From: Chlamydomonas sphaeroides
Lineage: Eukaryota > Chlorophyta > Chlorophyceae > Chlamydomonadales > Chlamydomonadaceae
Reading direction: 5' to 3'
DNA: 64,000 nt
Assembly: GCA_001662425.1 (NCBI GenBank)
Contig: BDDC01000013.1
Span: 55,088-119,087 of the forward strand
How positions within the stretch are numbered: the first letter of the stretch is position 1; each line of letters begins with the position of its first letter. The translations under genes and the position numbers were made by a program. This document shows positions 31,435 to 43,406 of the stretch, one piece after another. The notes under the pieces were generated by a model. That model had not been told where the DNA came from. It did not search any database and saw only the letters and a list, made by a program, of their open reading frames with translations.

Positions 31435-32462
31435 ATGTGCCAAATTCAGCTCTCCGTTTCAGCTTCGGGTCCCAACTTCGGCGTCCCTCACCACAAGGTG
31501 CGGCAGCGCGAAAGTCAGGGTGTCGCGGGATGTCGGAGTTCCGTGTCGGGCTACCGCCTGCGCTGGCATCCGAGTCAGTTGCAAGTCGCTGAGCTGCGTC
31601 GTTGGCATCACTTAACAGGTTGTCGCCACGATCATCGCGCTCGCTGGCGCTGCTGCTGTGGTTTTCCTGGGCGGCCTGGCTTCGCTGCAGAACGAATGCC
31701 AAGATGACTGGCAGCTCCAGTTTGACACCAATGGTCTGACAGGGGTTCACGGCTTCAGCGCGGCCGGTGGTGTCCTGAGCTGCAAGCGCATCTTCCGCTG
31801 TAAGTTTCAAGAAGTTGACCGGTCAAACCGAACCTGCGCGTGACTTCCTCGGTTGTGTCCTAGCTGGGCCGTAGCCCCGCGGCCCCCGCACCGCGGCTCC
31901 CCTGTCCACAGCTGTTGCGCCGCTCCAAACTCGCCCTACCCATGTGGCGGGACCCCAGCGAGACCCCACCCCGTGTGGCTGTGCCCAATTTCTCTGCTTT
32001 GATTGCCTAATCCCTTGTGCACGCTCTCAGGCTTTGTGTGTTCCCATCCCTGTTGGCCTTCCGCAGACTACTGGTTCATCGCCGCCTGGCAGTTCGTTAC
32101 GGTGACAATTGGCCTGTGGGCCGTCATGGCCGGCAAGTTTGCCTCGGTAAGTACTATGCGCCCGACCCCATACCGGTACATGCATCGAGTTCAGCACAGC
32201 CTCCTGCCCCGCGTCCCTCCCTGCCACGGCCATCCAACACTCTGCTTCCCCCCTGACGTAGATGCGCGGCACTATTGTCGGCCTCGCTGTCGTCGGCACC
32301 CTGCTGTACATCAACACCACCGACGCCTTCCTGTCGCTCATCAACGTGCCCCGCTTCCAGTCGGAGACCCTGCGTGACCGCAGCAAGACCGCCGTTGCCG
32401 GCGCCGTCATGGCGGCCACCCTCAACGCTCTCACCGTGGCCATTGCTGGCTACCAGGCGTAG
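31435..32462 (+). CDS. Small four-transmembrane protein, function unknown
   Basis: Four exons: 31435-31497, 31619-31799, 32067-32146, 32262-32462, giving 174 residues. After a 21-residue polar N-terminus come four hydrophobic stretches: VVATIIALAGAAAVVFLGG, WFIAAWQFVTVTIGLW, GTIVGLAVVGTLLY and AVAGAVMAATLNALTVAIAG. Between TM1 and TM2 is a loop with NECQDDWQLQF and a second Cys (LSCKRIF), possibly a disulphide pair. All joints are in frame with strong donors (GTAAGT twice), so the gene is convincing even though the family is not recognised. The size and topology recall MARVEL-like or tetraspan proteins, without proof. AATAAA-like sequence at about 32591 and TGTAA at 32824 are possible 3' signals. 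Confidence 0.78.
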
Positions 32463-34203
32463 ATAGCAAGCATAGAACGCCGACACCCTTGAGAACGGGG
32501 CGCAGATTACACTAGGACGCCTTGTTAGAAAGACATTAACCACAAGTCCTCATAGTCTTTTGACGACTGACCGCTGTAGTGCGGGTCTTTAAATAAACCT
32601 GACGCGCTAGTTCTTGGGCTGGCTCAGTTTTCCTATTAATTCTTATGGTGATCTACTGCCTTACCATGTGAGCACATGCGCTCAGTAACGATGATGTTTA
32701 CGGGTGGAGGCATGAATGCTTTCGTGAGGTACGGGACAGGCGGCTCCCTTGATAGGATGAGGTGGCGCCCCGATCTGGGCCAGGCGGCTAAATGCCGCAG
32801 CGCCCAGGTGCGCGGACAGCACGTGTAAGACCGTGAGCAAGCAGGTCATGCCTGGCCAAATGAGCACGTGGTCCTACCGGCCATCGAAGCTTCCATAATT
32901 TGCTGCGTATCCCAATATGGCAACGACCGCCCCGACTGGCCCCAACGCCCACGGCTCCACAGCCCCAACCCCGCAGCAGCCCTCACCCCGCCCTGTGCGC
33001 CGGGCTCCCGCCGCGTTACCGCCCCCGGGGTGTACGCACGCGGCCCAGACCACACCGCCTGTCAGCCGCTGTGGCGCGCCCACTCCAAGAGTCGTCCTTC
33101 GGCGCTCGCCCTCCATATCGATATACGTCGCACGGCCGTTACCTTCTAAGCTTTTGCAACACCATAGGGGTCGGACAAGGTAGTCCTATCCGGAATGTGC
33201 CATAGGGCGTACCCCCCCCCCCACCCAGTCCTTCATCTAGGCCTGCTGGCCGCACCCACCAATTGGGGCGTCTCCACTTTAGAACGCAGACGCCCACCAC
33301 CCTCTCAACCAGCGCCCTACATACCGGCACTTGCCTGGGACGCGACCCCTGGCCCCTTCACCCGGATCTGGCCCGGGCATCCCGCCCCCTGGCCTCGTGC
33401 TAGTACAAGCGTACGGCCGCTTTCCAAACAGCCGCCGCCTAGCCAGCCAGCGAGGCACGGCCAGGAGGCAGGGCCCGCCCTCGCCGCCAACTCAGCCCCG
33501 ATACCGCTCAGGTACGCCGCCACTTGGCGCAGCCAGAGGCCCACCTTGGCCGCCTGCCGCGGCCTTCGCCCCAGCTATCGCCGCCGCCGCCTGGCCCGGC
33601 GGTGGCGGCGGCACCGCTGCCAGCGGAGGGCACGCCCTAAGTGCAGGGTCGGGCGCCATGGGAGGCAGAGGGAGCGCGTACACGCCCCGGAAGAAGGTTA
33701 ATTGCGAGAGCTTTACTTGTTCGGCTCGAGAGTGGCACTGTATCGTAGGAGTAATTGTGGCGTTGAAGACTTGCTCATGAATCAACACGGTTTTCAGCGG
33801 GCATCATGGCTCAAGGCGCTGAACGGCGCTGACCACGGCTCATACTGCTGACACGAGCTCATCATGGCTCTTCACAGGGAGCTGGGCTTACAGGCTCAGA
33901 CATCAATCCTCACCTAAGTTGCGCCGACACTTGTGCTAGCCTGCCGCTCCAGGCCATGCGACGGTGCCCAAGGAGGGGCATCATGGCATTGTTCCATCCG
34001 CACAATATACAGGACTGCCACTTGGACCCTCAGCCCATGCCGGATGGGTGCCACCAACCCTAGAAGTCCCCACCCGCCGCCGACCACACAAACAGACCTG
34101 CTGAACACACCGGCACCAGCGCCGATGGTCATGACCACAACGGCCCATCCTTGCCGTGGGTCTCTCTACCACCGTTGTTCTAACCCGCCAGTACACTGCT
34201 GCC
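32463..34203. other. Convergent intergenic region
   Basis: 1.7 kb between the four-TM gene and the small unknown gene. It includes a C10 run near 33211. Plus-strand ORFs at 33195-33780 are Pro/Arg-rich and lack domains or splice support. I see no gene here. Confidence 0.6.
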
Positions 34204-34923
34204 TCACCGCTGCGCGCCGCCCTGCCCGCGCGCCGCAGCCTGGGCCGCTGGAGGCAAAAGCGACGGCCCCCCAGCCCGGGCCGCCTGCAGCGCCTCCTTG
34301 GCTTGGCTCTGTAGCGCCACGGCCTTCATGTCCCACCCAAGAGCTCGCCGCGTCTCCTCCAGCTTCTGCTTCATGTACAGCATCCGTGTGAAGTTGAGCG
34401 GCTTGTAGAGCCGGACCGGAACGGACGGCTGGTTCACCTCGGCCATTTTGAGAATGGACATGTTCTTAAGCGTCAACGCCACGTTCTTCTGGCGGTTGCG
34501 CTTTTGAGTTGGAGTTAGTGGTCGCAGACCACCTGGTGGGTTCCATGAGCGCCCACCGGTTGTCTGCAAGGCGACATAGCCGGAGGACAGGTGGGTGCCG
34601 GGATCCGGTAAACATGGGCGCGTTCAGGGAGGTAGTTAAGGCATGGCAGAATGCGCCGTACAGATCGCGCCGCACAGCGTGTCCTCGGTGGCGTACGGAG
34701 GGTCTGACTAGCACGGTCCTGTCTGAAGGGACGAGGCCGCTGCCGGCTCAACTGCATCCCCACGGCACGGCACCCGCACCACGCATTCCTTCCCCCCGCG
34801 TGCGGCTGGACAGCCGCTGCACTCTCCCCCGACCGCATACCCGCCATCACCATCGTCGCTGCTCAGAAATCCCTTCGGTGGCCTCACCTTATAGACGACC
34901 ATCAGGCATCGGCTGAAGAACAT
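34204..34923 (-). CDS. Small basic protein of unknown function
   Basis: Two exons, 34923-34888 and 34563-34204, give 131 residues. An alternative acceptor at 34500 would give 110. The N-terminus is MFFSRCLMVVYK, followed by a Pro/Thr-rich stretch. A basic amphipathic central part (KRNRQKNVALTLKNMSILKM, RLYKPLNFTRMLYMKQKLEE) leads to an Ala-rich tail. Reasons to believe it: a strong donor (AAG-GTGAGG), an in-phase acceptor after a TTGCAG, and amino-acid usage unlike random GC-rich frames, being rich in Lys, Asn and Met. Size and basicity would suit a mitochondrial ribosomal or respiratory-complex accessory subunit, but I recognise no family. Confidence 0.6.
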
Positions 34924-35236
34924 GGCGCCGGCGGTGGGTGCGCCGCGGCGCCCAGAGCCGCGCGCTTGTGGCTATGCCGCAGACAAGCTTGAGCAGTGGT
35001 GAAAGGGTCTGTCCTAGCTCAGTGAGTGCAGCGTCGAGTATGGCACGGATGAGTTGCGAGCAGCAAGGCGCAAGTGGTCAGCTTTTAAGGCGATCGCTAT
35101 ATGCAGTGTATGCCGGGTGGCTGGGTCGCTGCCTGTGCATTTCGCGATCGCGGAGTTTTGCCGCATGCGCAAGTCGCGACGGCTTTGCGCCACGAAGGAC
35201 TAGCCTCGGTGCTGCCTTTCACTCGTAGCTCGCACA
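34924..35236. promoter_or_regulatory. Shared divergent promoter region, two unknown genes
   Basis: 313 bp between head-to-head starts. A GCTATATGC stretch at about 35096-35104 could act as a TATA element for the plus-strand gene. Confidence 0.4.
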
Positions 35237-38200
35237 ATGTTAGGCGCGCATTGGCCCGTGCTGGGTGCCAAGCACCTCAGCGTCGCTCGGCGACATCGGC
35301 GAGCGCTGCAGGGTACGCTGCCCGCGTGCAGCAGCTTCTGCATCCAGGGGACAACAAGGCACTCCGCAATTGCGAGGGGTAATGCGCAGGGCTCGACACG
35401 CTCTGCACATAGCCGACCCGCCACGTCGCCTTGCCCCGCAGTCGACGCCGCCAAGAAAGACCCCAGCCCTTGGTCCACTGGCGGCGGCCCCAAGCGGGGC
35501 AGCGGTAAGGGTGGCAGCAGCAGCGGCGGCGCAGGCAGCGGCGCCGGCGCCGGCGCCGCGGGCGGCGCCAAACCCAAGGGCTCCGGCGCCGCTGGCGGGA
35601 GCCCTTGGAAGGACGCGCCTGTCCGTCAGGGCCTGCCCAGCCGGCCGCCGAAAGTAGCCTCAGGCGGTGTTCCCACCAACCTAGCGCGCAAGGCGGCGCC
35701 GGAGGTGACCATGACGGACCCCGTCGCCGTTACGCTGCTGGTGCGCCGGGGCGGCGGGGCGCTACGCTGCTTGCGGTCGCTGCAAGCACTTGTCCGCACG
35801 CGCTGCCGCGCGAGCTTTGACGAGGCTGTCGTCCGTAACGTCTCCTATCCCGGAGTCGTGCGCGCCGCGCTGCTGACTTGGTCCTCTGTCACGCGCCGCG
35901 GCGGACACGCCTTGGGCTGCTGCCGTCATGGCGCCCTTTGTGGCGTCCAGACCTGCACCGCGCGCCGTGTGTGCTTGTAGCTCATGCGGTGGCTATCGTA
36001 GGGCTCGTGACACGTGCATGCCGGTGCCCCTGCCACCGTGCCGACCCTGGCCCCCGCTGCATCAGGACGAGCTCACGCCCACCGAGAAGGCCGCCGAGCC
36101 CAAGTGCGTGCGTTGGCCTAGCGCGGCCCTGAGGGCCGGGGCCAGGGAAGAGGGCCAGGGCCGGGCCCCGGGCAGGGCCAGGGCCAGGGCCAGGAAGAGG
36201 GCCAGGGCCGGGCCCCGGGCCAGGGCCAGGGCCGGGCCCCGGGCCAGGGCCAGGGCCAGGGCCGGGCCCCGGGCCAGGGCCAGGGCCAGGGCCAGGGCCA
36301 GGGCCAGGGCCAGGGCCAGGGCCAGGGCCGACCGCCTCATTGGGCACCGGGACGATGTTGCCATTGCTGGATGCGGTCTGCGCAGGCGTGCTAGCAGGGC
36401 CATCCTGGCGCGGCCTGGAGGGGCCCGGCCTCGGCGTCGAACCATGGGTTCGTGCACGGTCCACCGTGGCCAACTAGGCGCGCAACCGCTTGACGCGGGC
36501 GCCTATCGCGGGTACCGGGCGTGTTGGGTCCGGGGGCCCGGGGCCCCCGCGGCAGGACGCACCCACGCCAGTCTGAGCCCGCGCCCCGCGCCCGGCCCCC
36601 GCAGGTGGGACACGTTCTGCAACCACCTCAACGGGGAGTGGGTGGGGCAGTACGCAGCGTACACGCCCTGGGAAGGTGCGGCGCCGCGGAGCGGCACGGG
36701 GTACCGCGGTGGGCGCCAGACAGGTGCCTGCTTCGTGGGCGGCAAGCGCGGTCGCGCTGGTTGGGCGGCACAGGGCCGCGGCAGCGACGAGCCGCGAGCA
36801 TTCGCCCAGCTCTGCGGCTGTCAAGGATTGCGTAAGGCCGCGGTAGACGGCAGGCCGTAGGGCGGCAGCGCGGCAGCGCAACACGCCGCTGCCTGCCCCA
36901 GGCGCAGCCTTCGGCTTCCGCTGGCGTGGGCGCTCGCTTGTGCGCAGCACCGCAGCCCCGCTGGCGGCTGGCTGGGCCCACTGCCGGCACCCTATGTAGC
37001 CCGGTGTATCCCGCGCTGCAGCCCTCTCAGGTTGGAAGCACACGATGCCCGAGCAGACGTGTGTGCGCCGCGCCACGTGCTGCCCGCAGGCAAGCCGGAG
37101 CCCGCCTGGTTGGACGAGCGCGGCAAGTACATCTCCGTGGTCTACACCCGCGCCCTGGAGCACCGCTTCAAGCTGGGGGGCGAGGCTGCGGCGGCGGCGG
37201 CCGGCCAGCAGCAGCAGCCTGGCGCGGAGCAGGCGCAGGGCGCAGGCGCTGGGGAGGGCGGCGGCGGCGGTGGCGGCGGCGGCGAGCTTGACATCCTGGT
37301 CCGCAAGATCCGCAGGTGCGGGGCTCCTGCGGCTGGCGGCTGTTGGGGGCAGCTCAGTCGCGGGGCGGCAGCGAGGCGAAGCGGCACCGCCTGGCCGCCG
37401 GCCCAGAGCGCAGGGCAGCGGCAGCGGCAATGAGCAAACCCCAAGTGCACACACCGCGGTCTGACCCTGGCCTGCGGCCCGATGTGTGAGGTCGCAGGTG
37501 CACTCGGCGGGAGGCTCTGGCGGGGCTCAAGCTGCCGACCGAGGAGGAGGGCCTGGGCCGCGGCGGGGCTGCTCCCGGGGACGAGGACGACGACGGGCTG
37601 GACGTAGAGGCGCTCGCCGACAATAGGTGAGTGTGTGAGGCTGCGGAGTTACCGCCAGTTGCTTGGTGGCAAGCGCAGGCTTCCTGTTAATGCGGCAGGA
37701 AGTCGAGATGGGTTGGCGCTGCCCGGCCCTGTGCGTCGCTGCAGCGACGGCGTGGTCATCTTTGATGGCGGCAACTACTCGGCCGGCCCCGAGTACATTG
37801 GTGCGTAGCTAGCACCAGCACCAGCACGCGCTGCACTGCTAAGGCCGGTGCCCAGTCGGGAACCGCTGAGCACGAGCCCCCAGGCTTGGGCAGCACCGCT
37901 CAGCGCTGACATCCGCCGCCGTCCCAAAGGCCCGCGGCAGCGGCCGGCTTCGCTGCCTGCCGGCGCGCGCGGCCACGGCGCCGCTGCCGGGGTGGGTATC
38001 CAGAGCCTTCCAGAGCCCAGACGCGCTGCCCTTGCCCTCGCTGTTGCTATGTGCCTACAGGCCAGCAGGCCGTCAAGCTGATCAACGATGATGAGGTCGA
38101 CGGCGCGTCGCCGGACGGCGACGACGACGCGGCGGCGCGGGCGGGCAGCGGCGCGGGCACCAGCGCCAGCCCCGCCAGCGGCGTGGCCCCCAGACGGGCT

Positions 38201-40239
38201 GGCGGCAGCGGCAGCAGCATGGACGACGAGGACTACGATGAGGACGAGGGTGGGCCGCACGTCGTGACTCGCTCGTGACCCTTAAATATTTGGCTTGTGA
38301 CGAAACACGCGGACAGCCGGTGGCCTGCATTGCGCCCTGACCGCTGCCACGCGGCTTGCAAACCCATTCCGGCACGGACAGCACCGTGCCATCCCCTCCC
38401 GTGAGCATGGCCGGATGTCCGGCAGCGGCACCTATCCTCGTCCGTATCACCACAAATTCGCCCATGCCCCTGCGAAACCCCAGAGGACGAGGACTCCGAC
38501 ACCATGCTGCCCACCACCACCAGCGTCTTCGAGCAGGCCCTGGTGGACTGGGGCAGCCGCAGCCGGGTGCGCCTCAAGCTCACCATGCGCATCGGGCAGC
38601 TGGACAACGGCGAGGTGGACGTGGAGGTGCGGAGCCAGGGGGCAGGGAGCAGGGGCGGATGAGGGGACACGAAGCCATGGCAGGGGGCACTGGCCGTGGC
38701 GGATGGCGGGACAGTGCCGCGTGTGTTCAGAAAAAGGTAACATATAGTAAGCACGACCTGACCTGTGTGTGAGCGCCCTCGTGTGGGGCCTGGGCGGGGC
38801 AGCGGCGAGGCGGAGGTGGAGGTCCGGAGCCAGGGCAGGGGCCAGGGGCAGGGGCAGGGGCGGGTGAGGAGGGGGGATTTACCAAGGGCGTAACGAACTA
38901 TTTGCAAGAGGGGAGGGGACAGGGTAGCGTGTGTGCGCCCTCATGTCCTGGTCCGCCGGCGCCTTGGCCCTGGGATGGACAATGGTGAGGTAGACGTGGG
39001 CCCGCGCGCGTGTGCTCGTGGTGCTGCCGCGGGCCCCCGTGGCCCGCCCGCAGCCCCCATCCCTTCACCGGCCTTCATCCCTCGCGTACCTCCCCTTGGC
39101 CTGCCCGCCCCTCCCTGCCGCCCCCAGGTCCTGCGCATCCTGGTGTTCAAGGAGGAGTGGCTGGGCATGGCCACCGCCGAGGGGCTGTCGCAGGCGCCGC
39201 AGGACGCCAAGCTGCTCGCCACGCCCTGCACCGACCTGCCCAGGCTCACGCCGCAGCAGCTGCAGGTGCGCCGCAGCCGCCGCCAGCGTATGGATGGCCG
39301 TTAGTGCAGAGCAGTAGAGAAGAGGCGCAAGCCCATGTGGCACCACATGAAGGCACATGAAGGCAATTATGCAGCGCGTATTGGGGGCGGTTGGGCTTCT
39401 CGGGACTCGGGCGTCTTGGCCGCAGCGATGGCGGACCGCAGCGCCTGCAGGGAGGCGGTGCTGGGGAGAGTCCTGGCTCAGCCGCTCCTCCCCTATCCCG
39501 AGCCCGTCCTTGCCCCTCTGCCCCCCAACCCCCTGCCGCACCGCAGGGTAGCTGGAATGTGTTTACGGTGGGGGCCACGGGCATTGACGAGGTCGACCCC
39601 TTTACGGGTGAGCCGCTTGGTCTGCCTCGGGGCGCTGGGACAACATGCGCCGGGCGCCGCGCCGCTCGCCGGCCCAGCCCAGGCACTCCACAGCGCCCTT
39701 GCCAGCTAGCGCACACCCGCGGTCGCGCCCACACCACCTACACCACACCTGCCCCGCCCCGCACCCCACCAGGCGAGGAGCGCGTGGTGTGGGTGTACAG
39801 CAGCAACGAGGAGCAGCAGCTGTGGGACACGCGCGCCTTGCCGCCCTCGGGCGACGACGGCGGCGCATACTGGCTGCCGGGCGGCGTCATGGTGACGCTG
39901 CGCATGTCGGACAGCTACGTACCCGCCGACGGCACGTCAGACGAGGAGTCGGACGGCGAAGATGGACCGTCGCGGTCGCGCTCGGGCTCGTCCGCGAGCA
40001 GCAATGGCAACGGGAATGGGCACGCGGTGGGGGCGGCGGGGTTGAATGGGAACGGGGCTGGGAGCGGGAGCGACGGCGGTGAGGGGGCGCCGCCGCGGGG
40101 GCTGGTGGTGGGGCTGACGTGGCAGTGGCGGGAGGGGAGTTTGACCGTCATGGAGCGGGAGTACGACGGGTACGGCTACCTGCGGGAGGTGCGGCTGAGC
40201 CAGGCGGTCAAGGGCGGCTGGAGCGGCGGCCGTATGTGA
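35237..40239 (+). CDS. Large conserved-looking protein of unknown function, possibly plastid
   Basis: Twelve exons: 35237-35378, 35442-35704, 36066-36103, 36605-36675, 37090-37315, 37498-37626, 37745-37800, 38061-38249, 38484-38626, 39128-39265, 39547-39607, 39773-40239, giving 640 residues. A basic Ser/Arg/Ala leader precedes a Gly/Ser-rich stretch. Then come ordered blocks with real-protein composition: WDTFCNHLNGEWVGQYAAYTP, KPEPAWLDERGKYISVVYTR, VVIFDGGNYSAGPEY, DWGSRSRVRLKLTMRIGQL, RILVFKEEWLGMA, GSWNVFTVGATGIDEVD, ERVVWVYSSNEEQQLWD and WQWREGSLTVMEREYD. The alternating beta-rich blocks and repeated Trp suggest a lipocalin- or DUF3598-like barrel, but I cannot place the family. Acidic and Gly-rich insertions separate the blocks. 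Introns 3 and 9 carry repeats described separately. Confidence 0.82.
36135..36330. repeat. GGGCCA hexanucleotide microsatellite in intron 3
   Basis: About 30 imperfect GGGCCA units with interspersed GGGCCCCG. It is intronic in the unknown 640-residue protein gene. Antisense frames across it spell Pro-Gly runs that are not genes. Confidence 0.95.
38600..39000. repeat. Triplicated block containing the exon 9 end
   Basis: The tail of exon 9 and its donor (AACGGCGAGGTGGACGTGGAG, donor at 38627) recurs in the next intron as degenerate copies ending at about 38821 and 39000. Shared flanks include GCGCCCTC before copies 2 and 3 and a GGAGCCAGGG(G)CAGGG stretch after copies 1 and 2. Spacing is about 180-195 bp. 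Confidence 0.8.
38735..38760. repeat. Short dispersed repeat end, copy in intron 9
   Basis: Begins AGGTAACATATAGTAAGCAC and matches the left end of the inverted-repeat element at 57690 with about two differences in 26 bases. No inverted partner was found nearby. Confidence 0.75.
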
Positions 40240-40654
40240 GGTATCGGGGCGATTGGGTGGGGTTGTGGTGGCTGGGTCGTGTGGGGTGAGCGGCTGGTGC
40301 CTCCGTCGGGCGTGCCGCGTGGAGGGGGCTGTCGGGGTGGGGCTCGGGCCTGTACGGCTGCTTGTCTTGTGAAGCCAGCCAAGAGCGCGTCGCGACCGTT
40401 GGCCGTTGGATGCAAGTCTGCGGTAAAGTTGCTCCCACGATTGAGCCGATGGGGCCCTGCCAAGGGACCGCAAACACCCCGTGCCCGAGGCACGCCATGA
40501 TATCATAACCCGCAAACCGCCCAAACCAGCAACCAGGCATCAGCTCTGCCGGCCGTCCTGACCCCAAACCAGACGCCAGCCATGCAACACTGGACACAGA
40601 GTACCAGACGCCGCTGCCGTCACCGCTGTTGAATGCGGCCTCGAGGGCCAGGAC
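40240..40654. other. Convergent intergenic region
   Basis: 415 bp holding the 3' UTRs of the 640-residue protein gene and the TSSC4-like gene. No ORF of note. Confidence 0.6.
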
Positions 40655-43406
40655 TCACTCATGCTGCATTGGATCGCCGCCTCCGCCCCCGGACCCGCCC
40701 TCACCGCCCTCGCCCTCCTCCGCGCCGCCCGCGCGCCGTGCGCGGAACTGCCTCCGCCCGCCGCCCCGCCGCGCCGCGCTTCCCGCCATCCCCACCGCCG
40801 CCCCACCGCCGCCCGCCTCCTCCCCGCCCTCGCCCTCGGCCTCCTCCACAAACATCCCCCGCACCGCCGGAGCCGGCCTCCGGCCTCCTGCCTCCCGCGC
40901 CTCGCCGACCCGCGCCGCACCCTCGGGTCCCGTCGCCATCGCCTCGCCCTGCGCCGCAGCCGCCGGTGGCTGTCCCTCGGCCTGCCGCTGCCTCCGGGAC
41001 CGAAACGCTATGCCGCTGCCGGTAGTGGTGTCGGCTCGCTCCGGGTCGTGCTCGGCCGCGGACGCCGCGGCGGCGGCGCTCTGCGCGGCGGTGAGTGCCT
41101 GCGGGGGGCAGCAGAAGGCGCACGAAGGCATGGGGTGCGCTGTTTGACTCAACCCCACAACCCCACAACCTCATCATGCGTGGCCTGCCCAGGCACCGTA
41201 CCTGCCGCTGGCGGCTCCAGCCCTAGCCCCATCCGACCTTCCCTAGCGTCGCCCTCACTTGCACCGTGCCAGCCTCAACCCCACAGCCCCACAGCCCCAC
41301 AGCCCCACAGCCACGCACCTGACGCATGTCGCTGTCGCCATCCGGCTCCAAGCCGCGCCACGCGCCGCCGCCGCCGCCGCCCGCGCCGCCGTTGCGGCCG
41401 TTGCGGCCCTCGCCGCCGCCCACCACCAGCGGCTCGTCCAGCGTGTACACAGTGTACTTGTGCGGGTTGCGCACAAAGTCCGGCACGAACCCGCGACGCT
41501 GCCAATCAAGCCGCACCCGCCCGCCCCGCCCGCCGCGGCGGTCCTCGCGGCCGCGGCGGCCGTCTCCGCGGAGGTCGGCGCCATTCGCCGCCGCATTCGC
41601 GCCGTTGCCGTTGCCGTCGCCGTGTGCGGCGTCGCCGGGCGCGTCAGCGCCCCCGCCGGCGGCGTGGGACCTGAGGGCGGATGCATCGTGGGGCAGGGAC
41701 AGGGTCAGGGGCAGGATGTTGGGCAGCAGGTGGGTTGGCTCAACAGGCATGAGCAGGACCGCTCCCACGTCCCACGTGCGCTGGCTGGCCCTGGCGGCAG
41801 GGCTGCCTTACGGCCTGCCTTGGCGACGGTTTGAGTGTGTGCAGCGACACTCACGTTTGCGAGGTGCCCGCGAAGTCCGCCCACTGCACGCGCCGGCCGC
41901 CGCGCTGCCGCGTCGCCTTGCCGCCGTCGCCGTCGGTGTCTGCGTTTGACGAGCGCAGCACGCCGCGCCGCGGCATCGGGCTGGCGGCGTGGCTAGCATC
42001 GGCGGAGGCGACGGCCGCGTTGCCGGGCGCGTCGGCATCGACGGCGCCACCCTCGCCGACGGCGCCTAGCATCTCGGCGTCGCCGCTGGCGACGCCGCCG
42101 CCGGCGTCGCCGCGTCCGCGCTTCGCTGGCCGGGAACACGTCTCGGCGGCGGCGTCAGCCGCCGCCATGACCGCATCACCGTCGGCGTCGCCGGCGGCAC
42201 CGTCAGCGGCGGCGTCGCCCCTGGCGGCGGCTTCGCCGCGCTGCTGCATAAGCCGCCGGTGCATGCGCTCCCAAGCGTTATCCAGTGGCACCTGAGGGCG
42301 AGGGCACCCCGCATCAAGCGTGCACGGTGCTGCCGATGTCGAGCAAGCAGCACACAGCAGCCCACAGCTAGGGTTGGGACTGCAGGGGTTCTGGGGCTGC
42401 CAGGCACATGTGGCTCCTCGCCCAGCACAGCCCCAATGTTCCCACCTCAGTGCTGCCCGGCGGCCGCGCGTCCGCGGCGCCCCGCCGTGGGTCCATGGTC
42501 CCCGTCGCCAGCACGTCGAACTCGTCCGTCTCCGCCTCGCGCTCAAAGGCGCGCCGCGACGACAGCGACGCCCGCAACGACTCGCGCTCGCGCGCGGCGC
42601 GGCGGGCGGCGGCCGCGGAGCCGTCGGCGTCGTCGGGGTCCTCGGGGTCCACGTCGTTTGCGGCCTCCTCCTCGTCCGAGTCGATCAGGCGACTCGGCAT
42701 GAGGGGCCGCAGCCCCTGCGAGGAAGGGGGTCGGTCGGGTCCGGCAGGGTACGTGAGGGCACGCTGGCAGGTGGCGCTGGCGGGGGTGCGAGTAAGCATC
42801 GAATAGCCGGACTGGCTTGAGGGGCTGCGAGGTTCTGCTGGTGTGCGGAGGAGGTGTGCGCGCCGGTCCGATGTGTGCGCGGCCAACGGGGCATCAGGTG
42901 GGTGGGCAGGTTGTTATGTGGTGCGGGCCCGGGCACGGTGGCGTGCCGAGCGGGCGGCTCCGTTTGGCTGTCGCGTAAGCGCAACGGGTTACAGGGGCGT
43001 GAAGGAGGGGTCCTGCCGTCAGGCTTCGTCGGGCTGCAAAAGTCCCCGTCGCAGGCGGCCGTACGTGGCGCCGCGGCCCCTAGCACACAACCGGGGCAGC
43101 AGCAGCCGACCCCTGCCCCTACGCGCTTACCTCGTCGTCGCGCTCCTCCTCTTCCTCAGAGCTGTCCCCGCCAGCCGCGCCTTTGCCGGCGTTGAAGGGT
43201 TGCACATCTTGGCGCAGCGACCATCCACCTCCCGCGCCCGCCCCCGCGCCGCTTGCCGCCTCCGCCGTGCCGCCAGCGCCCGCGCCCCCTCCACCTCTAG
43301 GAGGTTCGGGCCCCCCTCCAAGAGACCCGAACACTGCTGCAAGCCGGTCTTGAAGACTCGCGCCTTGGAGATCGGGTCGCAGCGCGACCGGCACGCCCTG
43401 CGACAT
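40655..43406 (-). CDS. TSSC4-family protein (U5 snRNP assembly factor-like)
   Basis: Five exons: 43406-43131, 42715-42446, 42291-41855, 41670-41319, 41098-40655, giving 592 residues. Recognition rests on RRGFVPDFVRNPHKYTVYTLDEP (about 386-408), the conserved core of TSSC4-like proteins, and a shorter N-terminal SLQDRLAAVFGSL motif. Other parts are acidic (DSDEEEAANDVDPEDPDD), Ala/Gly/Asp-rich, or Gly/Arg-rich (GDGRRGREDRRGGRGG), with a PRRGVLRSS/RRVQWADF block in exon 3. The human protein chaperones U5 snRNP assembly and recycling, and the same role is inferred here. The start is the ATG at 43406, because the longer open frame upstream lacks an ATG. The protein is nearly twice the usual size owing to low-complexity inserts. 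Confidence 0.75.

Noticed and set aside
33195..33780. Overlapping plus-strand Pro/Arg-rich ORFs
   Set aside because: Low-complexity frames in C-rich intergenic DNA without splice sites or recognisable motifs.
35982..36473. Minus-strand Pro-Gly repeat ORF
   Set aside because: Simply the translation of the intronic GGGCCA microsatellite.
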